This document shows, piece after piece, positions 1 to 5,710 of a DNA stretch of 5,710 bases. Position 1 is the stretch's first letter. Each line of letters begins with the position of its first letter. This DNA is from an uncultured Clostridia bacterium (GTDB lineage: Bacteria; Bacillota; Clostridia; Christensenellales; UBA1242): assembly GCA_947366645.1 (NCBI GenBank), contig CANBAX010000052.1:1-5710 (forward strand), in the 5' to 3' direction. The position numbers and the translations under genes were made by a program. The notes below the pieces were generated by a model, which saw only the letters and a list, made by a program, of their open reading frames with translations, did not search any database and was not told where the DNA came from.

Positions 1-2
1 TA

Positions 3-536
3 TGTGAAAATGTTGATACGCTGCCTTCATCAATAGAAAATGCCATTGTTTATGACGGAAAAATAATAATTGAAGAGTTTATTTCTGGTGCAAAAGAGTA
101 CTGTGTTGCCGTAACAAAAATAAATGGAAATTATCTTACCTCAAATGTTCAAGAAGTTCATAAAGGAGATATTTATACTTTTGAGGACAAATATTTAAAT
201 AAAAAAGAGCATTTAGTTGCAAATATTACCCCCGCATTTGAAAATAAACTTAAAAAACTTGCAAAGCTTGTTTATAGGGCACTGGAGTGCGACGGCATTG
301 TAAGGATAGATTTTTTAGCCGACCAAGATGATAAAATTTTTGTCAATGAGCTTAACACCATTCCAGGAAGCCTTGCGTTTAATCTTTTCGATAGCCCGTT
401 TAGAGATTTGCTTGATATTATTATTTTAGAGGCAAAGGACAAATTTGAAGTTAGGGAAAAAGAAGTTTACAAGTTTAACAGCAAGGCTATTGAAAATTAC
501 GTGAAGATAATGAAGCAAAATAAATATACAAAATAA
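3..536 (+). CDS. D-alanine--D-alanine ligase-like ATP-grasp protein, C-terminal part (5' end outside window)
   Basis: The frame is open from the left edge to the TAA at 534-536 and gives 177 residues, about the last half of a protein of the Ddl type. Ddl enzymes join two D-alanines with ATP in the cytoplasm; MurF then adds the dipeptide to the peptidoglycan precursor. In fragment numbering, IIIEEFISGAKEYCVAV (21-37) matches the ATP-grasp strand and glutamate-rich loop, and YTFEDKY (58-64) resembles the family's YDYxxKY loop. DGIVRIDF (97-104) holds the catalytic-type Arg101 and Asp103. VNELNTIPG (114-122) holds the metal ligands Glu116 and Asn118. The segment after PG reads SLAFNLF, whereas canonical Ddl has a form like MTxxSL with a serine that contacts the second D-Ala, so the substrate could differ from D-Ala-D-Ala. 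Its place just upstream of murE supports a cell-wall role. Family membership is firm; the exact substrate is inferred. Confidence 0.85.
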   Translation, partial: CENVDTLPSSIENAIVYDGKIIIEEFISGAKEYCVAVTKINGNYLTSNVQEVHKGDIYTFEDKYLNKKEHLVANITPAFENKLKKLAKLVYRALECDGIVRIDFLADQDDKIFVNELNTIPGSLAFNLFDSPFRDLLDIIILEAKDKFEVREKEVYKFNSKAIENYVKIMKQNKYTK

Positions 537-657
537 TGAATAAATATGCATAGCATATAAATTGTCCTACTTTGTCTATTTTTAAATATTTTTGTTTTCA
601 TGGTCGCATTTTGAAATTTGATTACTACACTATTATTAAAAATAAAAGGGAGGGAAA
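537..657. other. Intergenic spacer between the ddl-like gene and murE
   Basis: This is a 121-base, very AT-rich gap, the largest gap without a gene in the window. It holds a short inverted repeat at 544-558 (ATATGC, loop ATA, GCATAT) with no T-run after it. It also has a possible sigma-A promoter near its right end and the murE ribosome binding site at 648-654. I see no tRNA, riboswitch or convincing terminator, so read-through from the ddl-like gene into murE remains possible. Confidence 0.6.
611..639 (+). promoter_or_regulatory. Weak candidate sigma-A promoter for the murE operon
   Basis: TTGAAA at 611-616 (five of six matches to TTGACA) is followed after 17 bases by TATTAA at 634-639 (four of six matches to TATAAT). 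The spacing is ideal, but the -10 is poor and the start of transcription would fall near 646, leaving a leader of only about 12 bases that just contains the ribosome binding site. TATTAT at 631-636 is a better -10 but has only a 14-base spacer. This is a tentative call; the operon may instead be read from a promoter upstream of the window. Confidence 0.3.
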
Positions 658-2127
658 ATGAAATTACGCGAACTTTTAGAAGGGGTGAAGGCGTGGAGCA
701 GTGCTACAGATGACGATATTGATATCTCTGGCATAAGCATTGACAGTCGTACTTGTAAAAAGGGGGACATCTTTATCGCGCTTAATGGCATGAAAAATCG
801 AGGAGAGGACTTTATTTCACAGGCCATTGCAAATGGTGCTAAGGCGATAGTGACACAAAATCCAGATGATAGAGATGGCGAGATTATTGTAGAGGATGCG
901 CGGGAGGCGTATGCCCTTATTTGCAAAAACTTCTATGGTAAAGCCTGCGACAAGCTGAAAATCATCGGCGTGACGGGAACTAATGGAAAGACCACCACCG
1001 CCACACTTATTGCGGACATCTTAAAGGGGTGCAAAAAGAATGTCGGGCTTATTGGTACGCTGGGGGTTAGCTATGACGACAATGCGTATGATACTGGTTT
1101 TACTACACCTGACCCACACATTTTACACAAATGTTTTAAAGAGATGTTGGAGGACGGGGTTGAATATGTAGTTATGGAGGTCTCGGCACACGCCATTGCA
1201 CTTAAAAAAATTAGTGGTATCAAATTTGAAATGGGGGTTTTAACCAATATTACCCAAGACCATTTAGACTTTTTTAAAGATATGAACAGATATGCATATA
1301 CAAAACTTTCCTTCTTTAACAAAGACAATATGAAATGCGGTCTTATTAATAGCGATGATGAAAGGGCTAGGCAACTTTTAGATATAGCAAACCTCCCTAT
1401 CATAAGTTATGGGCTTGATAATCCTAGCGACATCTTTGCTATAAATGTTGAAAGCAGCTACGATGGAACAAGTTTTATTTGCAACTGTCTTGACAACATT
1501 GTGCCTATAAAAACAAATCTTGTTGGGCGGTATAATGTTTCAAACGCACTTGCCGCAATAGGTGTTTGTAATGCTATCGGCGTGAATATTAATCAAATTG
1601 CCTTTAATTTACATTATATTAGCCCTGTGGAGGGACGATTTAATATAATTAAACACAAAAACTTTAATATTGTTATCGACTATGCACACACTAGTGATGG
1701 AATTGAAAATATCTTGAAATCGGCAAAGCCTCTTACAAAAGGCCGGCTTATCGCACTATTTGGCTGTGGTGGCGACAGGGATAAAATAAAGCGTCCGATT
1801 ATGGGAGAGGTTGCAAGCAGGTATGCTGACAAACTTTGGCTTACAAGCGATAATCCGCGTAGTGAAGAGCCTCTTGAAATAATTAAAGAAATAGAAAACG
1901 GCGTTGCTAAGGGCACCAAGTATGAAGTATGTGAAAACAGGGCGTGCGCCATTGAAAAAGCGCTTGATGACTGCGAAAAGGGGGACACACTTGTAATCCT
2001 TGGCAAGGGCGCAGAAAAATATCAAGAGATAAAAGGTGAAAAAGTACCATATAACGATTTTGATGAGGTATATAAATATTTCAGAAAACATATTACTTTA
2101 AAAAGGAGCAATGACGAAAGTGAGTGA
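658..2127 (+). CDS. murE: UDP-N-acetylmuramoyl-L-alanyl-D-glutamate--2,6-diaminopimelate ligase (MurE)
   Basis: MurE is a cytoplasmic ATP-dependent amide ligase that adds the third residue of the peptidoglycan stem peptide to UDP-MurNAc-L-Ala-D-Glu. The 489 residues are a normal length and show the three Mur-ligase domains. SIDSRTCKKGDIFIAL (27-42) is the N-terminal UDP-binding region and GVTGTNGKTTT (104-114) is the P-loop. MEVSAHAI (173-180), TNITQDHLD (196-204) and the probable carbamylated Lys216 belong to the central domain. VEGRF (324-328), DYAHTSD (341-347) and GGDRDKIKRP (371-380) lie around the domain junction. The C-terminal DNPR (398-401) is the signature of meso-DAP enzymes, as opposed to lysine enzymes. 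In GKGAEKYQ (449-456) an alanine replaces the usual histidine of GKGHE, while the DAP-contacting Gly and Glu are kept. The ATG at 658 has GGGAGGG just upstream (648-654) and gives the usual MKLREL-type N-terminus. The gene overlaps mraY downstream. Confidence 0.97.
   Translation: MKLRELLEGVKAWSSATDDDIDISGISIDSRTCKKGDIFIALNGMKNRGEDFISQAIANGAKAIVTQNPDDRDGEIIVEDAREAYALICKNFYGKACDKLKIIGVTGTNGKTTTATLIADILKGCKKNVGLIGTLGVSYDDNAYDTGFTTPDPHILHKCFKEMLEDGVEYVVMEVSAHAIALKKISGIKFEMGVLTNITQDHLDFFKDMNRYAYTKLSFFNKDNMKCGLINSDDERARQLLDIANLPIISYGLDNPSDIFAINVESSYDGTSFICNCLDNIVPIKTNLVGRYNVSNALAAIGVCNAIGVNINQIAFNLHYISPVEGRFNIIKHKNFNIVIDYAHTSDGIENILKSAKPLTKGRLIALFGCGGDRDKIKRPIMGEVASRYADKLWLTSDNPRSEEPLEIIKEIENGVAKGTKYEVCENRACAIEKALDDCEKGDTLVILGKGAEKYQEIKGEKVPYNDFDEVYKYFRKHITLKRSNDESE
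2103..2122 (+). promoter_or_regulatory. mraY ribosome binding site and two possible start codons
   Basis: AAGGAG at 2103-2108 lies inside the end of murE. The ATG at 2111 is only 2 bases after it, too close for usual initiation. An in-frame GTG at 2120 is 11 bases after it, slightly far. The GTG would remove three residues (MTK) and shorten the overlap with murE from 17 to 8 bases. Neither spacing is ideal, so the start is undecided. Confidence 0.55.
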
Positions 2128-3097
2128 TATTTTAAGGTATATTTTAGTTTGTATAACAGGTTTAGGGGTAGGAGTGCTGGTGGCATTTCCTATCCTATCG
2201 CTATGCCGAAAATTAAAGTTTTCGCAGACCATACTCCATTATGTGGACAAGCACGCGGGTAAAAGTGGAACGCCGACTATGGGAGGGCTAATTTTTATAG
2301 CGTCAACCATAATTTCTACCCTATTTTTTATAAAGGGACAGGCCTTTTGGGCGGTGCTTACCTTAGTGGTTATGCTAGCTTACGGTATGCTAGGCTTTCT
2401 TGACGACTTTATTAAAATTAGGTTTCATCAAAATGAAGGGCTAAGACCCTACCAAAAAATTATCGGACAGGTGGGCATCTCACTTGTGGTGGCACTTTAT
2501 GTATATTTTAATGTGGGAAGCCAGTTAGACCTTTTTGGTTTGACGCTGGATTTAGGCTTTTTTATCATTCCTTTTGTTATGATTTTCTTTGTTGCGGTAA
2601 CAAACAGTGTAAATCTTCTTGACGGGCTTGACGGGCTTTGCAGTGGCGTCAGTGGCACTTATATTTTCTTCTTTGGTTTGATACTTGCGATTATTGGTGG
2701 ACAAGCCTTTTCTAATATGGCGGTAGCCTCTTTTGCTATGGTGGGAGCGTTACTTGCTTACATTTGTTTTAATGGCTTTCCCGCCAAAATTTTTATGGGG
2801 GACACAGGCTCCCTTGCAATCGGCGGGTTTATTGCTTCGCTGGCAGTCTTTTCAGGTTTAGAACTAATTATGCCTATCATGGGGCTACTTTACGTATTAA
2901 CTGCACTCAGCGACATACTGCAAGTGGCGCACTACAAACGTACACACAAAAGAATTTTTAAAATGGCACCCCTTCATCACCATTTTGAACAGCTTGGTGT
3001 GCATGAAAACCGCATTGTCACAATATATATAGTTATAACCTTCGTGCTGGGTCTTGCTAGCATGATGGGTTACTTATTTGTGACAGGGGTTATATGA
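2111..3097 (+). CDS. mraY: Phospho-N-acetylmuramoyl-pentapeptide-transferase (MraY)
   Basis: MraY is the integral membrane enzyme that transfers phospho-MurNAc-pentapeptide from UDP onto undecaprenyl phosphate, making lipid I at the cytoplasmic face. The product is 328 residues from the ATG (325 from the GTG at 2120), a typical length. About ten hydrophobic helices alternate with conserved cytoplasmic loops. HAGKSGTPTMGG (48-59) is the family N-terminal signature. FLDDFIK (96-102) carries the Asp pair, NSVNLLDGLDGL (165-176) includes Asn168 and Asp171, and FPAKIFMGDTGS (223-234) holds the catalytic-site Asp231. APLHHHFE (286-293) is the histidine motif that separates MraY from WecA-type relatives. 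All key residues are present. The gene starts inside the end of murE and shares an ATGA overlap with murD, which suggests translational coupling along the operon. Confidence 0.97.
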   Translation: MTKVSDILRYILVCITGLGVGVLVAFPILSLCRKLKFSQTILHYVDKHAGKSGTPTMGGLIFIASTIISTLFFIKGQAFWAVLTLVVMLAYGMLGFLDDFIKIRFHQNEGLRPYQKIIGQVGISLVVALYVYFNVGSQLDLFGLTLDLGFFIIPFVMIFFVAVTNSVNLLDGLDGLCSGVSGTYIFFFGLILAIIGGQAFSNMAVASFAMVGALLAYICFNGFPAKIFMGDTGSLAIGGFIASLAVFSGLELIMPIMGLLYVLTALSDILQVAHYKRTHKRIFKMAPLHHHFEQLGVHENRIVTIYIVITFVLGLASMMGYLFVTGVI

Positions 3098-4383
3098 AAG
3101 ATTTAGAAGGAAAACGAGTTTTAGTTTATGGTATGGGGACAAGCGGGCAGGCGGCTTGTAAACTTTTACACGATAAAGGTGCCTGTGTGAGTTTTTATGA
3201 TGACGAAGAGAGATTTACAAATTTCTTTTCCTGTGAAAAAAATCCGACTTCTAAAAATTACGACATGGTTGTTGTAAGCCCTGGGATTAAAGTAATTGGA
3301 AATGAGATAATCTCTCATTTTTTATTGAAAAAGACCTTGGTTATCAGCGAACTTGACCTTGGCTATCAGTTTTGTAAAGGCAGGATTGTGGGTATTACTG
3401 GGACTAATGGTAAAACAACAACAACCGCACTTATAGGTGAGATTTTAAAAGAGGCGGGTATTAAGAGCTTTGTTTGTGGAAATATAGGCCTCCCAATTTC
3501 TTCTATTGCCTTGGAAACAACGAAGGATAGCGTGGTGGTGTGCGAAGTGAGTAATTTTCAGCTGGAACTTAGTCAAAAGTTTTCAGCGGATATTTCAGTG
3601 CTATTAAATCTTGCCCCAGACCATATAGATAGACATGGCAGTTACGAAGAGTACAAGCGTGTAAAAAGGAAGATTATTAATAAAAACACTCTTATCTTAA
3701 ATCTTGATGATGACGAAGTGAAAAGCGTTAGAGTAAGCAAAAAGAATATATATTTTTCGCTTAGACCGCTAAAAAAGGGAATTTATCTTAAAAATAGTGC
3801 AATTTTCTATAATCGCACACGTATTATTCCTCTTAGCGAGATTTCCCTTGTCGGAGATAAAAACCTTTTGAATATTATGGCGGCGGTGGGGGTGGCTATG
3901 CGGCTTAAAGTTAAACCAAAGGTTATTCGCTCAGCAATTTCTAAATTCAAACCGCCTAAACATAGACTTGAACCTTTGGGTAAACTTTCAAGTGGGGCGC
4001 TTGTAATTGATGACAGCAAGGCAACAAATATTTCCTCTGTGGAAATGGCTCTTGAAAGTTTAGCGGGACGGGAAATTCTACTTTTAATGGGTGGACAAAA
4101 TAAAAATTGTGATTTTGAACCTTTCTTTGCAAAGGGCTATTCGCTAACAAAACTTATTTGTTTTGGGCAGGCAGGAAAGTATTTGGCGTCCTGTGCCAAA
4201 AGGTATGGCTATAATCCAGAAGTTTTTGCCTCGCTTAGGGAAGCAGCACTTTACGCAAGAGGCGAGGCGGGTGTAGGGCAAATTGTATTGTTATCGCCGG
4301 CTTGTGCAAGTTTTGATGAGTTTGCTTCCTATGCAGTTCGAGGAGAAGTCTTTAAGGAGGTTATCTTTGAAGAAGACATTTGA
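3094..4383 (+). CDS. murD: UDP-N-acetylmuramoyl-L-alanine--D-glutamate ligase (MurD)
   Basis: MurD adds D-glutamate to UDP-MurNAc-L-Ala with ATP, the step before MurE. The 429 residues are slightly short for the family, mainly in the N-terminal UDP-binding domain (about residues 1-95, with GMGTSG at 13-18 and SPGI at 62-65). The central ATPase domain has the P-loop GITGTNGKTTT (100-110), EVSNFQLE (151-158; the family usually has SSFQLE), DHIDRHG (176-182) and the probable carbamylated Lys191. The C-terminal domain has KHRLE (289-293), DDSKATN (306-312), MGGQNK (332-337) and the MurD-specific SPACASFDEF (401-410). The order and identity of these motifs separate it clearly from MurC, MurE and MurF. 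The ATG at 3094 overlaps the mraY stop as ATGA, with AGGGG at 3085-3089 as the ribosome binding site. The 3' end overlaps ftsW by 17 bases. Confidence 0.97.
   Translation: MKDLEGKRVLVYGMGTSGQAACKLLHDKGACVSFYDDEERFTNFFSCEKNPTSKNYDMVVVSPGIKVIGNEIISHFLLKKTLVISELDLGYQFCKGRIVGITGTNGKTTTTALIGEILKEAGIKSFVCGNIGLPISSIALETTKDSVVVCEVSNFQLELSQKFSADISVLLNLAPDHIDRHGSYEEYKRVKRKIINKNTLILNLDDDEVKSVRVSKKNIYFSLRPLKKGIYLKNSAIFYNRTRIIPLSEISLVGDKNLLNIMAAVGVAMRLKVKPKVIRSAISKFKPPKHRLEPLGKLSSGALVIDDSKATNISSVEMALESLAGREILLLMGGQNKNCDFEPFFAKGYSLTKLICFGQAGKYLASCAKRYGYNPEVFASLREAALYARGEAGVGQIVLLSPACASFDEFASYAVRGEVFKEVIFEEDI
4354..4369 (+). promoter_or_regulatory. Ribosome binding site and TTG start that set the ftsW N-terminus
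   Basis: AAGGAGG at 4354-4360, a near-perfect Shine-Dalgarno sequence within the end of murD, is followed after 6 bases by an in-frame TTG at 4367-4369. No other in-frame ATG or GTG lies between here and the first membrane helix, so this pair fixes the start of ftsW. Confidence 0.85.
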
Positions 4384-5524
4384 TAAACATACTTTTTTAG
4401 TTATTGCACTTGTAATAATGCTTGTCACTTTTGGCTGCATTATGGTTTATAGCGCAAGTTTCTATTCTGCCGAGTATCATTACGGCAATAAGTATTTCTT
4501 TTTATTTAAGCAATTAATGGGTGTTGTTTTAGGGGTAGGCGCACTTATCTTTTTTGCATTTTTTGATTATCATCTTTTAAAAAAATATAAGTGGTGGATA
4601 TATGTGATAACCATGGTGCTACTTGCCCTTGTTTTTGTACCCTACATCGGTGTAGAAAGCTATGGTGCGAAACGTTGGGTTTCTATACTTGGCTTTTCAA
4701 TTCAGCCTTCGGAGATTGCAAAGTTTGCCCTTGTCATTTTTGCGGCAAGCCATTTGTCAGATAATCATGAAAAAGCAAAAACACTTAAAGGACTGTTCCC
4801 AGTGTTATGTGTGGCCGGCTCTATTTGCGTAATGGTTATTTTAGAGCCTAGTATGTCTGTCACCATGTGTATCGCCTTTGTAACACTGTTTATGCTTATC
4901 ATTGGTGGCATGAGTAAGAAACATACCCTTATGTTTTCGGTGCCAGCAGCCGCGTTTGTGCCACTCCTTATTGTGCTTGAGCCCTATAGACTTAAAAGAC
5001 TTATGGCTTTTCTTGACCCTTGGGCATCACCTCAGGGAGAGGGCTTTCAACTTATTCAATCCCTTTACTCACTAGGCTCTGGCGGGTGGTTCGGGGTAGG
5101 ACTTTTCAATTCACGCCAAAAGTTCTTATTCCTCCCTTTCGCGGAAAGCGATTTTATTCTTTCGATAATCGGGGAAGAAGTGGGGTTTGTTGGTACAATT
5201 TTACTGATGTGTGTATTTTTGGCACTTGTACTTTCACTTGCGAAAATCGCACTTAATGCCAAAGATAGATTTGGTGCCATGCTTGTAAGCGGGGTGGCTT
5301 TTGTAATAGGCGTGCAAACACTACTCAATATCGCGGTGGTGACGGGCAGTATTCCGCCAACAGGATTACCACTTCCATTCATTTCAAGCGGTGGAACCAG
5401 CGTTATGGTGTTCATGGCTGCGATTGGCATGTGTATAAATGTTTGGCGTCAGCGCAATAAAGAGCCAGCAAAAGGACTTTTAAAACTTCCCTTTAATATG
5501 AAAAAATTAAGTAAAAAAGCATAG
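4367..5524 (+). CDS. ftsW: SEDS-family peptidoglycan glycosyltransferase FtsW (possibly SpoVE-type)
   Basis: FtsW is a polytopic membrane glycosyltransferase that polymerises lipid II into glycan strands at the division septum, working with a class B penicillin-binding protein. From the TTG at 4367 the product is 385 residues (MKKTFDKHTF...), a normal length with about ten membrane helices. AKRWVSILGFSIQPSEIAKF (101-120) is the hallmark early motif. DPWASPQGEGFQLIQS (217-232) and the GVGLFNSRQKFLFLP region (243-257) belong to the large extracellular loop. ESDFILSIIGEEVGF (260-274) contains the putative catalytic Asp262, and GSIPPTGLPLPFISSGGTS (327-345) is the C-terminal SEDS signature. An upstream in-frame ATG at 4283 would add 28 residues that only re-read the conserved murD 3' end in another frame, so it is rejected. 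In Bacillus subtilis this position next to murD is held by spoVE, so FtsW and SpoVE cannot be told apart here; RodA is less likely from context. Confidence 0.92.
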   Translation: MKKTFDKHTFLVIALVIMLVTFGCIMVYSASFYSAEYHYGNKYFFLFKQLMGVVLGVGALIFFAFFDYHLLKKYKWWIYVITMVLLALVFVPYIGVESYGAKRWVSILGFSIQPSEIAKFALVIFAASHLSDNHEKAKTLKGLFPVLCVAGSICVMVILEPSMSVTMCIAFVTLFMLIIGGMSKKHTLMFSVPAAAFVPLLIVLEPYRLKRLMAFLDPWASPQGEGFQLIQSLYSLGSGGWFGVGLFNSRQKFLFLPFAESDFILSIIGEEVGFVGTILLMCVFLALVLSLAKIALNAKDRFGAMLVSGVAFVIGVQTLLNIAVVTGSIPPTGLPLPFISSGGTSVMVFMAAIGMCINVWRQRNKEPAKGLLKLPFNMKKLSKKA

Positions 5525-5542
5525 CAAGGCTATGTTTTTTTT
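5520..5542 (+). terminator. Intrinsic terminator at the end of the murE-ftsW operon
   Basis: CATAGC (5520-5525) and GCTATG (5529-5534) form a perfect 6-bp stem with an AAG loop, followed by eight Ts (5535-5542). A run of six As at 5513-5518 can pair with the T-run and extend the stem. The ftsW stop codon TAG (5522-5524) lies inside the left arm. The A-run on the left could also give some termination in the opposite direction, although no minus-strand gene is seen. Confidence 0.88.
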
Positions 5543-5578
5543 AAACCAAGAAAAAAAGGTGCTAAAAAAAATAATATG

Positions 5579-5587
5579 TGCTATAAT
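5579..5587 (+). promoter_or_regulatory. Extended -10 promoter for the downstream gene
   Basis: TGCTATAAT is a perfect extended -10 element (TGn plus the consensus TATAAT at 5582-5587). The -35 region about 17 bases upstream (GTGCTA, 5559-5564) does not match TTGACA, which extended -10 promoters tolerate. Transcription would start near 5594, leaving a leader of roughly 47 bases before the ATG at 5641. It lies just past the terminator, so the next gene looks like a separate transcription unit. Confidence 0.75.
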
Positions 5588-5640
5588 GAAGGTGCATAGA
5601 GAAAATCATTATACTAATTTCTAAAGTCAAAGGAGAAAAA

Positions 5641-5710
5641 ATGGAATTTATACCTAATGCTGATTCAAAATTTAAGAACATAGTATACAATACTAAAGAG
5701 GAAAAAAGAG
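5641..5710 (+). CDS. Unidentified protein, N-terminal 23 residues only (runs off right edge)
   Basis: An open frame starts at the ATG at 5641 and stays open to the window end, giving MEFIPNADSK followed by FKNIVYNTKEEKR. The start is supported by AAAGGAG at 5629-5635 with 5 bases of spacing and by the promoter at 5579-5587. The visible residues are hydrophilic, with no signal peptide or membrane segment. I do not recognise the family. It is not the beginning of MurG, MurB, FtsQ or MurC as I know them, although 23 residues are too few to exclude a divergent protein. Confidence 0.7.
   Translation, partial: MEFIPNADSKFKNIVYNTKEEKR

Noticed and set aside
544..558. Inverted repeat ATATGC-ATA-GCATAT after the ddl-like gene, as a terminator
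   Set aside because: The stem is short and AT-rich, and it is followed by AAATTGTCC with no T-run, so it does not fit an intrinsic terminator.
636..926. Minus-strand open frame of 96 codons across the murE 5' end
   Set aside because: It lies almost wholly antisense to conserved MurE coding sequence, with no ribosome binding site or recognisable protein features.
1071..1403. Minus-strand open frame within murE
   Set aside because: It is antisense to the conserved central domain of MurE, and its composition follows from the opposite strand.
1680..2091. Two overlapping minus-strand open frames in the murE 3' half
   Set aside because: They occupy the same DNA in different frames, opposite the conserved MurE C-terminal domain; both look like by-products of its codon use.
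3807..4150. Two minus-strand open frames within murD
   Set aside because: They are antisense to the conserved HRLE, DSKATN and MGGQNK motifs of MurD, with no independent support.
5020..5430. A plus-strand and a minus-strand open frame inside ftsW
   Set aside because: Both overlap the catalytic loop and C-terminal signature of FtsW in other frames and show no protein-like features or good initiation signals.
1..5710. A novel defence, mobile or secretion system in the window
   Set aside because: All sizeable genes belong to well-known peptidoglycan families. I saw no transposase, integrase, long repeats, CRISPR spacing or toxin-antitoxin-like pair.

Overview
This is an AT-rich bacterial window in which every readable gene lies on the + strand. 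It carries the membrane and cytoplasmic peptidoglycan-precursor part of a division/cell-wall (dcw) cluster. The gene order murE-mraY-murD-ftsW, the overlapping reading frames, the strong AGGAGG-type ribosome binding sites, the non-ATG starts and the meso-diaminopimelate signature in MurE all point to a Bacillota (Clostridia-like) bacterium. No species can be named from the sequence.

Layout. Positions 3-536 are the C-terminal part of an ATP-grasp ligase of the D-Ala-D-Ala ligase type, cut by the left edge. A 121-base spacer (537-657) follows, with at best a weak promoter. The tightly packed block murE (658-2127), mraY (2111 or 2120 to 3097), murD (3094-4383) and ftsW (4367-5524) comes next, and every junction overlaps. 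A clean intrinsic terminator (5520-5542) whose stem contains the ftsW stop codon closes the block. After it, an extended -10 promoter (5579-5587) and a good ribosome binding site lead into a new, unidentified gene from 5641 that runs off the right edge.

The gene products act in one pathway. MurD adds D-Glu and MurE adds meso-DAP to UDP-MurNAc-peptide. The Ddl-like ligase plausibly makes the D-Ala-D-Ala dipeptide used in the next step. MraY moves the finished pentapeptide onto undecaprenyl phosphate to give lipid I. FtsW, a SEDS glycosyltransferase, polymerises lipid II at the septum. MurF and MurG, needed between these steps, are not in the window; murF is absent between murE and mraY, and murG does not follow ftsW.

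I found no mobile element, CRISPR array, RNA gene or unknown multi-gene system. This is essentially an ordinary cell-wall operon. The points worth a second look are the start codons of ftsW and mraY, the divergent substrate loop of the Ddl-like ligase, the early termination after ftsW, and the unidentified downstream gene.
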